Shown here: positions 17,908-28,331 of the stretch, one piece after another
Layout of the letters: each line of letters opens with the position of its first letter
How positions within the stretch are numbered: position 1 is the first letter of the stretch
Assembly: GCF_030270605.1 (NCBI RefSeq)
Contig: NZ_BSYJ01000006.1
Location: forward strand, 210,389-274,388
DNA length: 64,000 nt
Origin: Biformimicrobium ophioploci
GTDB taxonomy: Bacteria > Pseudomonadota > Gammaproteobacteria > Pseudomonadales > Cellvibrionaceae
Reading direction: 5' to 3'
The notes under the pieces: model-generated
The model's database searches: none
What the model was told of the DNA's origin: nothing
Seen by the model: only the letters and a program-made list of their open reading frames with translations
Made by a program: the position numbers and the translations under genes

Positions 17908-19392
17908 TTAGCGACCGCCGACTGGGTAGTTTGGCGCCTCTTTAGTGATGGTCACATCGTGTACATGGGATTCACCCATGCCCGCAGCGGTAACCCGCAC
18001 AAACTCCGGACGGGTGCGCATGGTCTCGATATCGTTGCTGCCGGTGTAACCCATCGCAGAGCGCAGGCCGCCCATCATCTGATGCACGATGGCGGCGATC
18101 GGTCCCTTGTAAGGCACACGACCCTCGATTCCTTCTGGCACCAGTTTTTCCGCGCCCTTGCTGGCATCCTGGAAGTAACGGTCGGATGAACCCTGGGTGC
18201 GGCTCATGGCGCCCAGGGAGCCCATGCCGCGATAAGATTTGTAGGTACGGCCCTGGTACAGCTCTACCTCGCCCGGCGCTTCCTCGGTACCGGCAAACAT
18301 GGAACCCATCATTACCGAGCTGGCGCCGGCCACGATGGCCTTGGAGATATCACCGGAGAAACGAATACCGCCGTCAGCGATCAGCGGAACTCCGGTACCT
18401 TTCAGCGCGCCAGCGACTTCCGCAATCGCGGTAATCTGCGGCACGCCAACACCGGTAACAATTCGGGTAGTACAGATCGAGCCAGGACCAATACCGACTT
18501 TCACCGCATCCGCGCCCGCCTCGACCAGCGCCAGCGCTGCAGCGCCGGTGGCGATATTGCCGCCAATCACATCCACACCCGGGTGCATGCTCTTGATGCG
18601 CTTCACGCGGTCAATCACATTGAGGGAATGCCCGTGCGCGGTATCCACAACCAGCGCATCCACGCCAGCCTCAACCAGCGCCGCAACGCGGTCATCCGTA
18701 TCCGGGCTGGTACCGACAGATGCGCCAACACGCAGGCGACCGTCCGCATCCTTACAGGAGCTCGGGTACTGTTCTGCCTTGTTGAAGTCTTTGGTAGTGA
18801 TCAGGCCACGCAACTCAAACTTGTCGTTGACCACCAGCACACGCTCGATGCGATGCTTGTGCAGCAGGTGCTGGACCTCCTCTGCGCCAACGCCTTCGCG
18901 TACGGTTACCAGGCGCTCTTTCGGGGTCATTACGCTGGCGACAGGCAGGCTCATATCGGTCAGGAAACGCACATCACGGCCCGTGACAATACCCACCAGG
19001 TCTCCGTTTTCCAGCACAGGCACACCGGAGATCTGGTGCTGGCGCGTCAGTTCCGCCAGCTCGCTCACAGTGGCGCGGGCATCAATGGTGATCGGATCCT
19101 TGACCACACCGGCCTCGAACTTCTTGACCGCGCGCACTTCCCGCGCCTGATCCTCGATGCTCATGCTCTTGTGAATAATGCCGATGCCGCCCTCCTGCGC
19201 CAGGGCGATGGCCAGGCGCGCCTCTGTCACGGTATCCATGGCCGCGGACAGCATGGGGATATTCAGGGTGATATTGCGACTGAGCTTGGTTTGCAGGCTC
19301 ACATCCTTGGCGGTGACCTCGGAATAGCCGGGCACCAGCAGGACGTCATCAAAAGTGAGGGCTTCGCGGGCGATGCGTAACAGATCGGACAT
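17908..19392 (-). CDS. guaB: IMP dehydrogenase
   Basis: Oxidises IMP to XMP with NAD, the committed step to GMP. The protein has about 494 residues. The N-terminal barrel segment [18 protein letters not shown] is followed by two CBS domains (about 95-205, e.g. [19 protein letters not shown]). The catalytic loop [11 protein letters not shown] carries the active Cys near residue 307, and the flap contains [11 protein letters not shown]. The ATG at 19392 follows AGGTG closely; a GTG six bases further upstream is an equal alternative with GAGG in front. Forms guaBA with the next gene. Divergent from xseA. Confidence 0.97.
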   Translation of the reverse strand: MSDLLRIAREALTFDDVLLVPGYSEVTAKDVSLQTKLSRNITLNIPMLSAAMDTVTEARLAIALAQEGGIGIIHKSMSIEDQAREVRAVKKFEAGVVKDPITIDARATVSELAELTRQHQISGVPVLENGDLVGIVTGRDVRFLTDMSLPVASVMTPKERLVTVREGVGAEEVQHLLHKHRIERVLVVNDKFELRGLITTKDFNKAEQYPSSCKDADGRLRVGASVGTSPDTDDRVAALVEAGVDALVVDTAHGHSLNVIDRVKRIKSMHPGVDVIGGNIATGAAALALVEAGADAVKVGIGPGSICTTRIVTGVGVPQITAIAEVAGALKGTGVPLIADGGIRFSGDISKAIVAGASSVMMGSMFAGTEEAPGEVELYQGRTYKSYRGMGSLGAMSRTQGSSDRYFQDASKGAEKLVPEGIEGRVPYKGPIAAIVHQMMGGLRSAMGYTGSNDIETMRTRPEFVRVTAAGMGESHVHDVTITKEAPNYPVGGR

Positions 19393-19604
19393 TGACACCT
19401 AAACCTCAGAATAAGGGTAAGAACGGTATCCGCTCTATTTTATCCCAGATACCAGTTTAGAGAAAAGCCCTATTTCGCTTTCGACCGAATTTCGGTACTA
19501 ACTTCCTAAAAAGGGGGGCGATCTACCTTTACCCGTTGCCCTGCCACTGCAATGATGTGTCCCCCGACACATCATTCATCGATACGGACACCTCTGGTCA
19601 CAAA

Positions 19605-20969
19605 ATGGACAGGCAAGCCCCGCAACGACAGGTCTTCTCAGTCAGTGAACTCAATCGCGAGGTCAAACAGCTGCTCGAAGGCAGCATTCCCCTGCTCTGG
19701 GTGAGTGGCGAGATTTCCAACTTTGCCCGTCCTTCGTCTGGCCACTGGTACTTCACCCTGAAAGACAGCCGCGCGCAGGTGCGCTGCGCCATGTTCCGCG
19801 GTCGCAATATGGCTGTGCGGTTCGCGCCGCAAAATGGCCGCGAGGTCCTGATCCGCGCTAGGGTCAGTCTTTATGAGGGGCGTGGTGAATACCAGCTGAT
19901 TGCGGAGCATATGGAAGAAGCCGGCCACGGTGCATTGCAGCGCGAGCTCGAACTGCGCATGGCGAAACTGCGTGCAGAGGGCCTGTTTGCGCAGGAACGC
20001 AAGCGTCCGCTGCCGCAGTTGCCAATGCGCATTGGCGTGATCACCTCCCCTACCGGTGCTGCGGTAAGGGATATCATCCATGTGCTGGGCCGGCGCTGCC
20101 CGGCGGCAGAAATCGGTATCTGGCCCGTTGCCGTGCAGGGCCAGGAGGCCGCGCCACAAATCGCCGCGGCCATACAGCGGGCCGCGGCCAGCGGCAGGCA
20201 CGACCTGCTGATCGTCGGCCGTGGTGGCGGATCACTGGAGGACCTCTGGCCGTTCAACGAGGAGATCGTGGCCCGTGCCCTGGCCGCCTGCCCCATTCCC
20301 ACCATATCTGCAGTCGGCCATGAGACCGATACAACCATTGCCGACTTCGTGGCCGATGTCCGAGCACCAACCCCCTCCGCAGCGGCGGAAATCGCCAGCG
20401 CCAACGCGGCTGGCCTGTCAGAACAACTGCAGGATGTCACCGAGCGAATGGCACGCAGCATCCTCAACACACTGCGCCACCACGCCGAGCGCCTGCGCGG
20501 TATTCGCAATGCCCTGCGTCACCCGAGCGATCGCATAAACAGTGCCGCACAGCGTCTCGACCAATTGGAGCTGCGCCTCCGACGCGCCGCAAACCAGCGT
20601 ATCGCTACTGGCCAGCACAAACTGGCTCAGGCCCGCGGCGTGCTCCATGCGCACAACCCCGGCATCCGCCTCGCTGCCGCACAGCGCCAGCTGTCATCGA
20701 GCCGGGATCGGCTCGCCACCGCGATCCGGCACCTGCTCAAGCTCCGCACCGGCAAACTCGAACGCAGCGCCCAGCTGCTGCACAGCGTGAGCCCGCTCGC
20801 AGTACTGGGGCGCGGCTACAGCATCGTGCTGGACAGCAATAACTCGGTCGTAACCGATGCCGCGCAGGTTAGCACCGGTGACCGCATTCGTGCGCGCGTC
20901 GCGCGGGGTGAAATCGAGGCAGAAGTGGTCGGCACCGGCACTGCGGCAGCAGGACCCGAACAGAAATAA
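19605..20969 (+). CDS. xseA: Exodeoxyribonuclease VII large subunit
   Basis: Catalytic subunit of ExoVII, which degrades single-stranded DNA from both ends in cytoplasmic repair. The protein has 454 residues, the usual family length. The N-terminal OB fold (about 10-110) includes VSELNREVKQLLE and LWVSGEISNFARPSSGHWYFTLKD. The catalytic domain includes RIGVITSPTGAAVRDI, LLIVGRGGGSLEDLWPFNEE and SAVGHETDTTIADFVADVRAPTPSAAAE. A coiled-coil region (about 285-380) precedes the C-terminal LGRGYSIV. The ATG at 19605 matches the family N-terminus. xseB is not in the window. Confidence 0.96.
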   Translation: MDRQAPQRQVFSVSELNREVKQLLEGSIPLLWVSGEISNFARPSSGHWYFTLKDSRAQVRCAMFRGRNMAVRFAPQNGREVLIRARVSLYEGRGEYQLIAEHMEEAGHGALQRELELRMAKLRAEGLFAQERKRPLPQLPMRIGVITSPTGAAVRDIIHVLGRRCPAAEIGIWPVAVQGQEAAPQIAAAIQRAAASGRHDLLIVGRGGGSLEDLWPFNEEIVARALAACPIPTISAVGHETDTTIADFVADVRAPTPSAAAEIASANAAGLSEQLQDVTERMARSILNTLRHHAERLRGIRNALRHPSDRINSAAQRLDQLELRLRRAANQRIATGQHKLAQARGVLHAHNPGIRLAAAQRQLSSSRDRLATAIRHLLKLRTGKLERSAQLLHSVSPLAVLGRGYSIVLDSNNSVVTDAAQVSTGDRIRARVARGEIEAEVVGTGTAAAGPEQK

Positions 20970-21069
20970 TTCGGCCTTATATCCAGCACCGGCCTTATAA
21001 CCTTTTTCGCTGCCATCTGGCCGGGACCAGTTTTACACTCCAACACATGTCCGGCTATTGGAGCCCGTC

Positions 21070-23445
21070 GTGTTGATTTCATCGTCCCAACGTTTCGCAC
21101 GCACCCTCGCTACCTGCCTTATAGCGGTGCTGGCATTCGCCTGCACCCCTGAGCGGCCTTCACAATCCGGCTCATCGGCTGGCGAGCAACCTGCCGCAGC
21201 GCCCCCGGCGGAAACTGCCGCGGAGGTCCCGCCGCCAGAAGAGGCCGAAAATCTCGCGAAACAAACTCCCGCTGAAAAGCCAGAATCGACGCCAGTCGAT
21301 GACGATGGCAATAGCAGTGGTACTTCACAGGAGGATCCGCTGGAGGAGGCCGTGAAAGAAGCCAGAGAGGAAGTCGCGCGCTACATCGAGACTGGCGATC
21401 TGGATGCCATCGCTAAGCGCGGCACCCTGCGCATACTGACTTTCTCACTGATGGAGAATACCGAGCTGCCGCGCAATGACATTGTCACCCGCGGCCATAT
21501 CCAGATGGCGCAGAGTTTTGCCGAGTGGCTGACACTTACGCCGGAGTGGATTCTGGTGGACTCTCCCGAAGCTGCCATCGAGGCGCTACGCGAAGGTAAG
21601 GGCGACCTGATCGGCGACAACCTGTCAGAAACCAAACGCCGCCACGCGCTGGTGGATTTCAGCAAGCCACTGGCTGCAGTGAATGAATTCGGGCTGATCG
21701 GCAAGGATGCAAAAGCGCCGGACGACCCGGATAACCTTACGGGCAGGAAATTGCTTGCCAGGAAAGACTCCCTGTTCAGCGAGTGGGCCGAGCGTTATGC
21801 GAAGGAAAACCCGGAAATGCATATCGATGTGGAAGAGATCCCCAACGATGCACGCATGGATGACCTGGTCGACCGCATCAATGCCGAACCAGACAGTATC
21901 CTCATCGCTGACAGTAATGAAGTAAATGCCCTGAAGCACTACCGTGATGACTTCCAGGTACTGGACCGCGAAGATGAAGGACGTCACATTGCATGGGCAC
22001 TGAGAAAGGAAAGCCCGCAACTCATAGCCAAGCTCAATGAGTTCATCACCTTTTCCGTTGCAAAGGCCTCCACTACTACCCGGTTTTCGGATGACTGGGA
22101 CAAAATCAAGAAGCGCGGCGTGATCCGTATGCTCACTCGCAATTCACCGGAGACCTACTACATCTGGCGCGGCCGCCTGATGGGCTTCGACTTTGACCTG
22201 GCCAGGCAGTTTGCCCTCAATAACAAACTGGGCCTGCAGGTGGTCGCGGTACCCTCTGACATCGATCTTTTACAGATGCTGAAGGAAGGCAAGGGCGATT
22301 TCGTTGCCAGCTCATTGACGGTCACCCCCGAGCGGGAAGGCCAGGGTGCTACCTTTACCGCACCGTACGTCAAGGTCGGCACCAACATCCTGTCGAACAA
22401 GCAAACCGGCCAGATCGACGGCCCGGAAAAGCTGAAAGGCAAGGTGCTTACCGTTCGTTACCATTCACCCGTAGTCTCTCAGGCACGCGCGCTGGCCGAG
22501 CAACACGGTTTTGAAGTGCAGATTGCGCCCCGCGATATCTCCACCGACGCCATCATCTCAAAAGTCGCCAGCGGTGAATATGATGCAACAATCGTGGACA
22601 CAAACCTTGCGGAAATCTCCATCAGTAACTTCGACACCCTGCTACTGGGCATGAAGGTTGGCGGGGAGAAACCCCAGGCCATGGCGGTACGGGATGAGAA
22701 CCCGGCGTTGGCAGAAGAGCTCAACACGTTTATCGCCAAGGCGGAAAAATCCGGCTTCCTGGACAAGACTTACGACACCTATTTCAAGCCGGAAGCCAAA
22801 CACGCAGCGACATTCAAGCAGAGCTACGACAAGAGCGGCGCCATTTCACCGTTCGATGACATCGTTAAGAAAGCTGTTGAGGGTACAGACTTCGACTGGC
22901 GCCTGATCGTGGCGCAGATGTGGCAGGAAAGCCGCTTTGACCCCAAGGCCAAGTCCCACGCGGGTGCCCAGGGCCTGATGCAGGTCATGCCGGCCACGGC
23001 CAAGGGTATGGGTTATAAGCCCCCGCTCTACGACCCCAAGAAATCGGTGAAGGCTGGTGTTGAGTACATGGTCTGGGTAGAGAACCGTTTCAAGGACGTT
23101 ATCGAGCCGGAGGACAAGATCTGGTTTACCCTCGCGTCTTATAACGCCGGTATCGGCCACGTATTCGATGCACGCAGGCTGGCCAAACAACAGGGCTGGA
23201 ACAAGGATGTCTGGTTCGGCAACGTGGAAAAAGCGATGCTGTTACTGGAGCAGGAAAAGTATTTCCGCAAGGCGCGCTATGGTTACGCCCGCGGTTCCGA
23301 GCCGGTGCACTATGTGAAGACCATTCGGGAGCACTATGTCGCCTATGCCGCGGTCGCAAAAGCGCTTTCGCCCTTCTACGACCCGGAAATCTATCGCTAT
23401 ATCCCGATCTACCTGCCGTCACCACGAGAATTCGCAGCACCCTGA
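21070..23445 (+). CDS. MltF-like membrane-bound lytic transglycosylase with two binding modules
   Basis: Lipoprotein (lipobox LAFAC) of about 791 residues. A Pro/Glu-rich linker is followed by two tandem SBP_bac_3-type solute-binding modules, about 113-330 (IAKRGTLRILTFS) and 345-575 (IKKRGVIRMLTRN). A C-terminal SLT transglycosylase domain spans about 605-760 (LIVAQMWQESRFDP with the catalytic Glu near 619, GAQGLMQVMPATA, ASYNAGIGHV). E. coli MltF has one binding module plus SLT, so the extra module is unusual. It probably cleaves peptidoglycan, with the modules sensing muropeptides or other ligands. GTG 21070 is preferred because GGAG lies seven bases upstream. Confidence 0.85.
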   Translation: MLISSSQRFARTLATCLIAVLAFACTPERPSQSGSSAGEQPAAAPPAETAAEVPPPEEAENLAKQTPAEKPESTPVDDDGNSSGTSQEDPLEEAVKEAREEVARYIETGDLDAIAKRGTLRILTFSLMENTELPRNDIVTRGHIQMAQSFAEWLTLTPEWILVDSPEAAIEALREGKGDLIGDNLSETKRRHALVDFSKPLAAVNEFGLIGKDAKAPDDPDNLTGRKLLARKDSLFSEWAERYAKENPEMHIDVEEIPNDARMDDLVDRINAEPDSILIADSNEVNALKHYRDDFQVLDREDEGRHIAWALRKESPQLIAKLNEFITFSVAKASTTTRFSDDWDKIKKRGVIRMLTRNSPETYYIWRGRLMGFDFDLARQFALNNKLGLQVVAVPSDIDLLQMLKEGKGDFVASSLTVTPEREGQGATFTAPYVKVGTNILSNKQTGQIDGPEKLKGKVLTVRYHSPVVSQARALAEQHGFEVQIAPRDISTDAIISKVASGEYDATIVDTNLAEISISNFDTLLLGMKVGGEKPQAMAVRDENPALAEELNTFIAKAEKSGFLDKTYDTYFKPEAKHAATFKQSYDKSGAISPFDDIVKKAVEGTDFDWRLIVAQMWQESRFDPKAKSHAGAQGLMQVMPATAKGMGYKPPLYDPKKSVKAGVEYMVWVENRFKDVIEPEDKIWFTLASYNAGIGHVFDARRLAKQQGWNKDVWFGNVEKAMLLLEQEKYFRKARYGYARGSEPVHYVKTIREHYVAYAAVAKALSPFYDPEIYRYIPIYLPSPREFAAP

Positions 23446-23464
23446 CCGACGGCGGTGCGGGTTA

Positions 23465-24442
23465 TCAGAGAGTCAGCACAATCTTGCCGATGTGCTGGCT
23501 CGTTTCCATCAGCCGGTGCGCCTCTGCAACCTCTTCCAGCGGGAAAGAGCAATAAACCTGCGGCCTTAGCTGGCCCGCCTCGATCAGGGGCCATACATTG
23601 GTGCGAAGTGCCCGCGCGATCTCCGCTTTCACCTCAGGCGAGCGAGCGCGCAGCGTGGAGCCCGTCAGGGTCAACCGCTTCAGCATCAATGGCATCAGGT
23701 TGAGTTCGACTTTCGCCCCCTGCAGGAACGCGATATTGACGATCCTGCCGTCCTGCGCGGCCACATTGATACTGCGCTCTACGTAGTCACCGCCAACCAT
23801 ATCGAGGATCACATCGACTCCGGCCAGACCGGTTTCCTCCAGAATCACCTCGACAAAATCCTCCTCCCGATAGTTGATCGCGCGACTCGCGCCGAGAGAC
23901 TCACAGGCCGCACACTTTTCAGCGCTGCCCGCCGTGGCATACACTCGCGCCCCCATTGCACTGGCCAGCTGGATTGCCGCAGTACCGATTCCGGAAGAAC
24001 CACCGTGCACCAGCAGGGTTTCACCACTCAGCAAGCCTGCGCGATCGAACACATTGCTCCAGACGGTAAACAAAGTTTCCGGAAGCGCCGCCGCTTCAAC
24101 CAGCCCCAGACCCGCTGGCACTGGCAGGCACTGCGCGGCCGGTGCCGCGGCATATTCTGCATACCCGCCACCGTTGGTCAGGGCGCAGACCTGGTCGCCC
24201 ACCTGCCAGCCCGTCACACCCTCGCCGAGTGCCTCAATCTTCCCCGCAACCTCCAGCCCCATAATCCGTGATGCCCCGGGTGGCGGCGGATAGAAGCCCT
24301 GCCTCTGCACAATATCAGGCCGGTTGACCCCGGCCGCTGCCACGCGAATCAGCACCTCGCCGCGCCCCGCTTCTGGCTTGCGCCCTTCAGCGACCTGCAT
24401 ATTTTCCGCTGCGCCCGGCTCCGGGCAGTCGATGTATCGCAC
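23465..24442 (-). CDS. NAD(P)H-quinone oxidoreductase, PIG3/QOR type
   Basis: Zinc-independent medium-chain dehydrogenase of 325 residues. The N-terminal GroES-like half contains GEVLIRVAAAGVNRPDIVQRQG and YPPPPGASRIMGLEVAG. The nucleotide-binding half contains LLVHGGSSGIGTAAIQLA near residue 145. The zinc-ligand Cys cluster of alcohol dehydrogenases is absent, typical for quinone oxidoreductases. GTG 24442 is chosen because GGAG lies six bases upstream and gives a normal N-terminus (VRYIDCPEPG); an ATG ten codons upstream has no ribosome site. Confidence 0.87.
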   Translation of the reverse strand: MRYIDCPEPGAAENMQVAEGRKPEAGRGEVLIRVAAAGVNRPDIVQRQGFYPPPPGASRIMGLEVAGKIEALGEGVTGWQVGDQVCALTNGGGYAEYAAAPAAQCLPVPAGLGLVEAAALPETLFTVWSNVFDRAGLLSGETLLVHGGSSGIGTAAIQLASAMGARVYATAGSAEKCAACESLGASRAINYREEDFVEVILEETGLAGVDVILDMVGGDYVERSINVAAQDGRIVNIAFLQGAKVELNLMPLMLKRLTLTGSTLRARSPEVKAEIARALRTNVWPLIEAGQLRPQVYCSFPLEEVAEAHRLMETSQHIGKIVLTL

Positions 24443-24552
24443 TGAAAACTCCAAAAAAATGTTACGAATCAAAACGTTGCCCGCGCTATATAAAGGGACG
24501 ACAGCAACTCCTGCATGCCTGGCACGAACGTGCTTTTAAATTCACTTATTTG

Positions 24553-24592
24553 TCGCCGAAAATCTGTATAACATGGAAACTGCATTCGGCGA
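24553..24592. promoter_or_regulatory. Inverted repeat around a -10-like element before the second TonB receptor
   Basis: TCGCCGAA (24553-24560) and TTCGGCGA (24585-24592) form an 8-bp interrupted palindrome. TATAAC at 24567-24572 lies between the arms. This geometry suits a regulator that blocks the promoter, but no consensus is recognised. Confidence 0.35.
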
Positions 24593-24682
24593 TAACGCCA
24601 GTGTTTTCACTACGGGGATGTTCCGAAAACACGGAAAAAAATAAAGCCGAAGCGTATCTATGATCAGCCAGGAGAGATCAGC

Positions 24683-27019
24683 ATGACGAATCGGACCCTT
24701 CACAAAAAAATACTGAGCATGGTAATTGCCAGCCTCGCCATCCCGGCCGTGGCACAGGAAAGCCGCACGCTCGAGGAAGTCACCGTTACCGCACAGAAAC
24801 GTGTGGAAAGCCTGCAGGATGTACCCATATCGGTTTCCGCCGTCAGTGGCGACAAACTGGCGGATGCGGGCATTGAAAAAATTGCCGACATCACCGCCTA
24901 TGTGCCCAATATGCACATGACCGAATCCGGTATCAGCACGCAGTTGCGTATCCGCGGCATTGGCTCCGGCAACAACCAGGGCTTTGAACAGTCCGTCGGG
25001 CAATATGTCGATGGTGTCTATTACGGGCGCCAGCAACTGATCCGGGCACCGTTCCTGGACCTGGAGCGCGTTGAAGTCCTGCGCGGGCCGCAGCCCACCC
25101 TGTTCGGCAAGAACAGTATCGCCGGCGCACTGAACATGACCACCGCCAAGCCCACGGAGGAATTCGAGGGTAGCATCCGCGCAGCCTATACCCCGGAAGT
25201 GGGCGGCACTGAACTCACCGGCGTCGTCTCCGGGGAAATCGCCGAAAACCTGCTGGGCCGGCTCGCATACCGCAACCACCAGCAGGACGGATATATCGAG
25301 AATACCTTTACCGGTGACGATGAACCCAACCTCGATGAACAGGCGATCCGCGCCACCCTGCTCTGGTCTCCGACCCCGGATCTGGACATCACCTTCAAGG
25401 CGGAGCGGGACACCTTTGACGTCAGCGGCCGCCAGATAGAGATCGTTCAGGACGATGTCTATTCCGCCACTATGCAGGCATTCGGCCAGCCGGGCTTTGA
25501 AAGCCGAATCGACGGCAAGCGCCAGGCCGACGGTGGTGACTTCAGCAAGAACAATCTTTCCAACTACACCCTCACGGCAGACTACCAGCTCGGTGAAAAC
25601 ACACTGACTGCAATTTCCAGCTGGGTTGCGTATGACTTCGACGAACTGTGTGACTGCGACTACATCGCTGCGGACATTTTCACTGTGCCAATGTCCGAGG
25701 ACTACGAGCAGTTCAGCCAGGAAATCCGCATTACCTCACCGGGCGGTGAAACTGTCGACTGGATCGGCGGCATCTTCTACCAGACCTCCGACCAGGAATT
25801 CCGCGATGCGATCAATGTGCAAACCACCAGCGTGGTGGTCCCGGCCCTGACCGTACTCGGTGTCCCGCCCCAGGCGGCGGTACAGATTGGCGGCACCGCT
25901 GCCGCGCGCGTATTCGAGCAGGGTAGCGATGCCTGGGCGGCCTTTGGCCAGTTCACCTGGAATATCGATGACAGCAACCGCCTGACCGTTGGCGGTCGCT
26001 ATACCCGCGAAGACAAGGACGGCTCGCGCGTCCTGAATGCCACCATGATCGACGGCTCGCCCCTCGGCGCCGCCAATGCGGCGGCGGCAGCGCTCTATTA
26101 CGGTGTGTTTGCCGTACAGTCCGAGCAGTTCAACCCGGACGGGCTCGGTGGCAACCTGGGGCACAACCTGTCCGGCGACCGCCAGGAATCTGCCTTCACA
26201 CCGCTGATCAGCTATCAGTACGACCTCGATGAAAACGCCATGCTCTACGCCAGCTTTACCAGCGGCTTCAAGGCGGGCGGCTTCGATGCGCGTGCGAATA
26301 ACATCAACTCCTTCGAGTTTGATGAGGAAGAAGCCACCGCATTCGAGGCTGGGGCAAAGACCCGCTTTGCCGATGGTCGTGCGGAATTCAATATCGCTGT
26401 TTATCGCACCGAGTACGATGACCTGCAGATCAGCCAGTTTGACGGCACGCTCGGCTTCAATGTGGGTAACGCCAGGGAGACAGTCGTTCAGGGCATCGAA
26501 CTGGATGGCCGCTGGCTGATGACCGATAGCCTCACGGTCAGTTATGCCGCTTCGCTGCTGGACTTCAACTATGAGGACTTTGAAAACGGCAACTGCTACG
26601 CCGGCCAGGTCCCGGATGGCGTCATCGCGCCGTGGGGCGTGCAGCTGTGTGATTACACCGGCAAGGCGGGGCAGTACACACCGGAACTCACTTTCAACGC
26701 GGGTATCGAGCACAACCTGCCGCTCAACGGCGATCTGGAGCTCAATTCCGCACTGGACCTGCAGTTCGTGGATGCCCATAACGTCCACCCGAACCTCGAT
26801 CCGCAATACCGCATCGATGCCTACACCACCATCAATGCGAGGTTGGCACTGGATAGTGACAGCTGGTCGGTGGCGCTGGTGGGCAAGAACCTGACCGACG
26901 AGGATATTATTACCTACGCCGGCAACGCGCCGCTATCCGGCACCTTCGGGGCAAGCACTTACTACGCTTTCCTGAAGCCGCCGCGCACCTTGGCGCTGGA
27001 AGGGGCATTCCGGTTCTAA
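24683..27019 (+). CDS. TonB-dependent receptor
   Basis: Outer-membrane active-transport receptor of 778 residues. Signal peptide MTNRTLHKKILSMVIASLAIPAVAQ, then the TonB box-like EEVTVTAQKR, then a plug (about 45-160) with DVPISVSAVSGDKL, LRIRGIGSGNN, YVDGVYYGR and RVEVLRGPQPTLFGKNSIAGALN. The beta-barrel occupies the rest, ending LEGAFRF with a terminal Phe. The type is common in sphingomonads and marine gammaproteobacteria that import plant or algal compounds or siderophores. The ligand is not apparent. A strong terminator follows. Confidence 0.9.
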   Translation: MTNRTLHKKILSMVIASLAIPAVAQESRTLEEVTVTAQKRVESLQDVPISVSAVSGDKLADAGIEKIADITAYVPNMHMTESGISTQLRIRGIGSGNNQGFEQSVGQYVDGVYYGRQQLIRAPFLDLERVEVLRGPQPTLFGKNSIAGALNMTTAKPTEEFEGSIRAAYTPEVGGTELTGVVSGEIAENLLGRLAYRNHQQDGYIENTFTGDDEPNLDEQAIRATLLWSPTPDLDITFKAERDTFDVSGRQIEIVQDDVYSATMQAFGQPGFESRIDGKRQADGGDFSKNNLSNYTLTADYQLGENTLTAISSWVAYDFDELCDCDYIAADIFTVPMSEDYEQFSQEIRITSPGGETVDWIGGIFYQTSDQEFRDAINVQTTSVVVPALTVLGVPPQAAVQIGGTAAARVFEQGSDAWAAFGQFTWNIDDSNRLTVGGRYTREDKDGSRVLNATMIDGSPLGAANAAAAALYYGVFAVQSEQFNPDGLGGNLGHNLSGDRQESAFTPLISYQYDLDENAMLYASFTSGFKAGGFDARANNINSFEFDEEEATAFEAGAKTRFADGRAEFNIAVYRTEYDDLQISQFDGTLGFNVGNARETVVQGIELDGRWLMTDSLTVSYAASLLDFNYEDFENGNCYAGQVPDGVIAPWGVQLCDYTGKAGQYTPELTFNAGIEHNLPLNGDLELNSALDLQFVDAHNVHPNLDPQYRIDAYTTINARLALDSDSWSVALVGKNLTDEDIITYAGNAPLSGTFGASTYYAFLKPPRTLALEGAFRF

Positions 27020-27034
27020 ACCTGCCTTTCCGTG

Positions 27035-27059
27035 AAGCCCGCTTCGGCGGGCTTTTTTA
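27035..27059 (+). terminator. Terminator after the TonB receptor
   Basis: AAGCCCGC, tetraloop TTCG, GCGGGCTT, followed by TTTTA. An 8-bp stem with a stable loop, between convergent genes, so it can serve both strands. Confidence 0.9.
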
Positions 27060-27075
27060 TTGCCAAGAGGTAAAT

Positions 27076-27525
27076 TCAGGGGTCCAGCACACGCCGGTAC
27101 CCATGAAAAGCATCGTTGCTGAGATAGAACTTCATCCTGCCCCCATCCGGGGAAAGCATCACATAAAAAAACAGCAGCTCCTCGGGGTCCTGGGTTGCGG
27201 CCTCACGCCCGTAGCAGCTCGGGTTACCGTCATTACTGATGCGTTTGACGATCAGGTTGTAACCCCTGCCGGATGCGACCTGCTCAAGGGAATATTCCAG
27301 CACGCCTTTGCGAACGCCATCACTACCTTCGATACGGTAGTGATCGAGGAAATTCAGGTACGCTTTATTGCAGGCCTCCGGCAATTCATAGCTGGCCGAT
27401 TCGAACACCCACAACCCAACCAGAGGATTGGCCGCTGCCTCCCTGGCACCAGCATGCAGGGAAGCCAGCACCAGTGCACCGAGAAGCAGGTTCCTGATCA
27501 GGGCGACAGGCGATGGATGTCCCAC
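27076..27525 (-). CDS. Exported protein of unknown function
   Basis: 149 residues with a predicted signal peptide ([21 protein letters not shown]). The mature part is short and contains two Cys (PEACNKAY and PSCYGRE) that could form a disulfide in the periplasm, with [10 protein letters not shown] near its beginning. I do not recognise the family. The start is GTG 27525 with AAGG upstream; it lies inside the end of pdxH (28-base overlap), so it is probably co-translated with pdxH. Function unknown. Confidence 0.65.
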   Translation of the reverse strand: MGHPSPVALIRNLLLGALVLASLHAGAREAAANPLVGLWVFESASYELPEACNKAYLNFLDHYRIEGSDGVRKGVLEYSLEQVASGRGYNLIVKRISNDGNPSCYGREAATQDPEELLFFYVMLSPDGGRMKFYLSNDAFHGYRRVLDP

Positions 27526-28133
27526 TGCTCGCCTTCCCGGGTGTACTCGAAGCGGTCGTGCAGGCGCTGCGCCCCACCCTGCCAGAACTCAAAGCGGTCC
27601 GGTACCACGCGATAGCCACCCCAGAAATCCGGCAGCGGAATCTCACCGTCCGAAAATTTTTCCTTCATCTTTTCAAATTGCTGCATCAACAGCTGGCGGG
27701 TACTGATCGGGCTGCTCTGCCTCGAGGCCCAAGCGGCCAGCTGGCTCCCGCGCGGGCGGGTGGCAAAGTATTTCAGCGCCTCGGTGGCAGACAATTTCTC
27801 TGCGCGGCCGTTGATGGCGACCTGGCGCTCAAGGGAATGCCACGGGAAATGCAGGCTCACCTGTTCGTTGGCGGCGATATCCTGCGCCTTTCTGCTGCCC
27901 AGGTTCGTATAGAAAACGAACCCGCTGGGGTCAAATGCCTTTAGCAACACGATGCGCTGCGTGGGGCGCCCGCTGGCATCCACCGTCGCTATGCACATCG
28001 CCGACGGGTCACTCAACTCAGAGCGGACCGCCTCCTGCATCCACACACGGAACTGCTCGAATGGCGAATCCAGCATGTCGTCGCGGTTCAGGCCACTCTT
28101 GAGATACTCCCGGCGCCAGTTTTCCAAATCCAT
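27498..28133 (-). CDS. pdxH: Pyridoxamine 5'-phosphate oxidase
   Basis: FMN enzyme that oxidises pyridoxamine- or pyridoxine-5'-phosphate to pyridoxal phosphate. The protein has 211 residues (E. coli 218). Motifs include [24 protein letters not shown] (FMN binding), [36 protein letters not shown] and the C-terminal [21 protein letters not shown] with RLHDRF. ATG 28133 has GAGGGAA in front. Divergent from the thiamine-diphosphate enzyme gene, with about 200 bases between. Confidence 0.95.
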   Translation of the reverse strand: MDLENWRREYLKSGLNRDDMLDSPFEQFRVWMQEAVRSELSDPSAMCIATVDASGRPTQRIVLLKAFDPSGFVFYTNLGSRKAQDIAANEQVSLHFPWHSLERQVAINGRAEKLSATEALKYFATRPRGSQLAAWASRQSSPISTRQLLMQQFEKMKEKFSDGEIPLPDFWGGYRVVPDRFEFWQGGAQRLHDRFEYTREGEQWDIHRLSP

Positions 28134-28331
28134 AAAATTCCCTCTGCGAGCTGAGTCGTGCCGTGGCGCAAGATAATGCCGAGGCTGTTGGTCGCGCGCA
28201 AGATTGTTCGCCTTTTCCATTGCCGCCGCGCAGTCTCTGCAGCGGCTTGCAGCCTACCATTCTTGGCTATAGGCTGCGCTGTCATTACAACTTTCAGCCC
28301 AAACAAAAAGCCAATTACAAGAGAGTTTACT

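Noticed and set aside
16751..17911. Long open reading frame on the plus strand opposite guaA
   Set aside because: Frame is open only because of the codon bias of guaA on the other strand; the translation has no recognisable domain and lacks a ribosome site.
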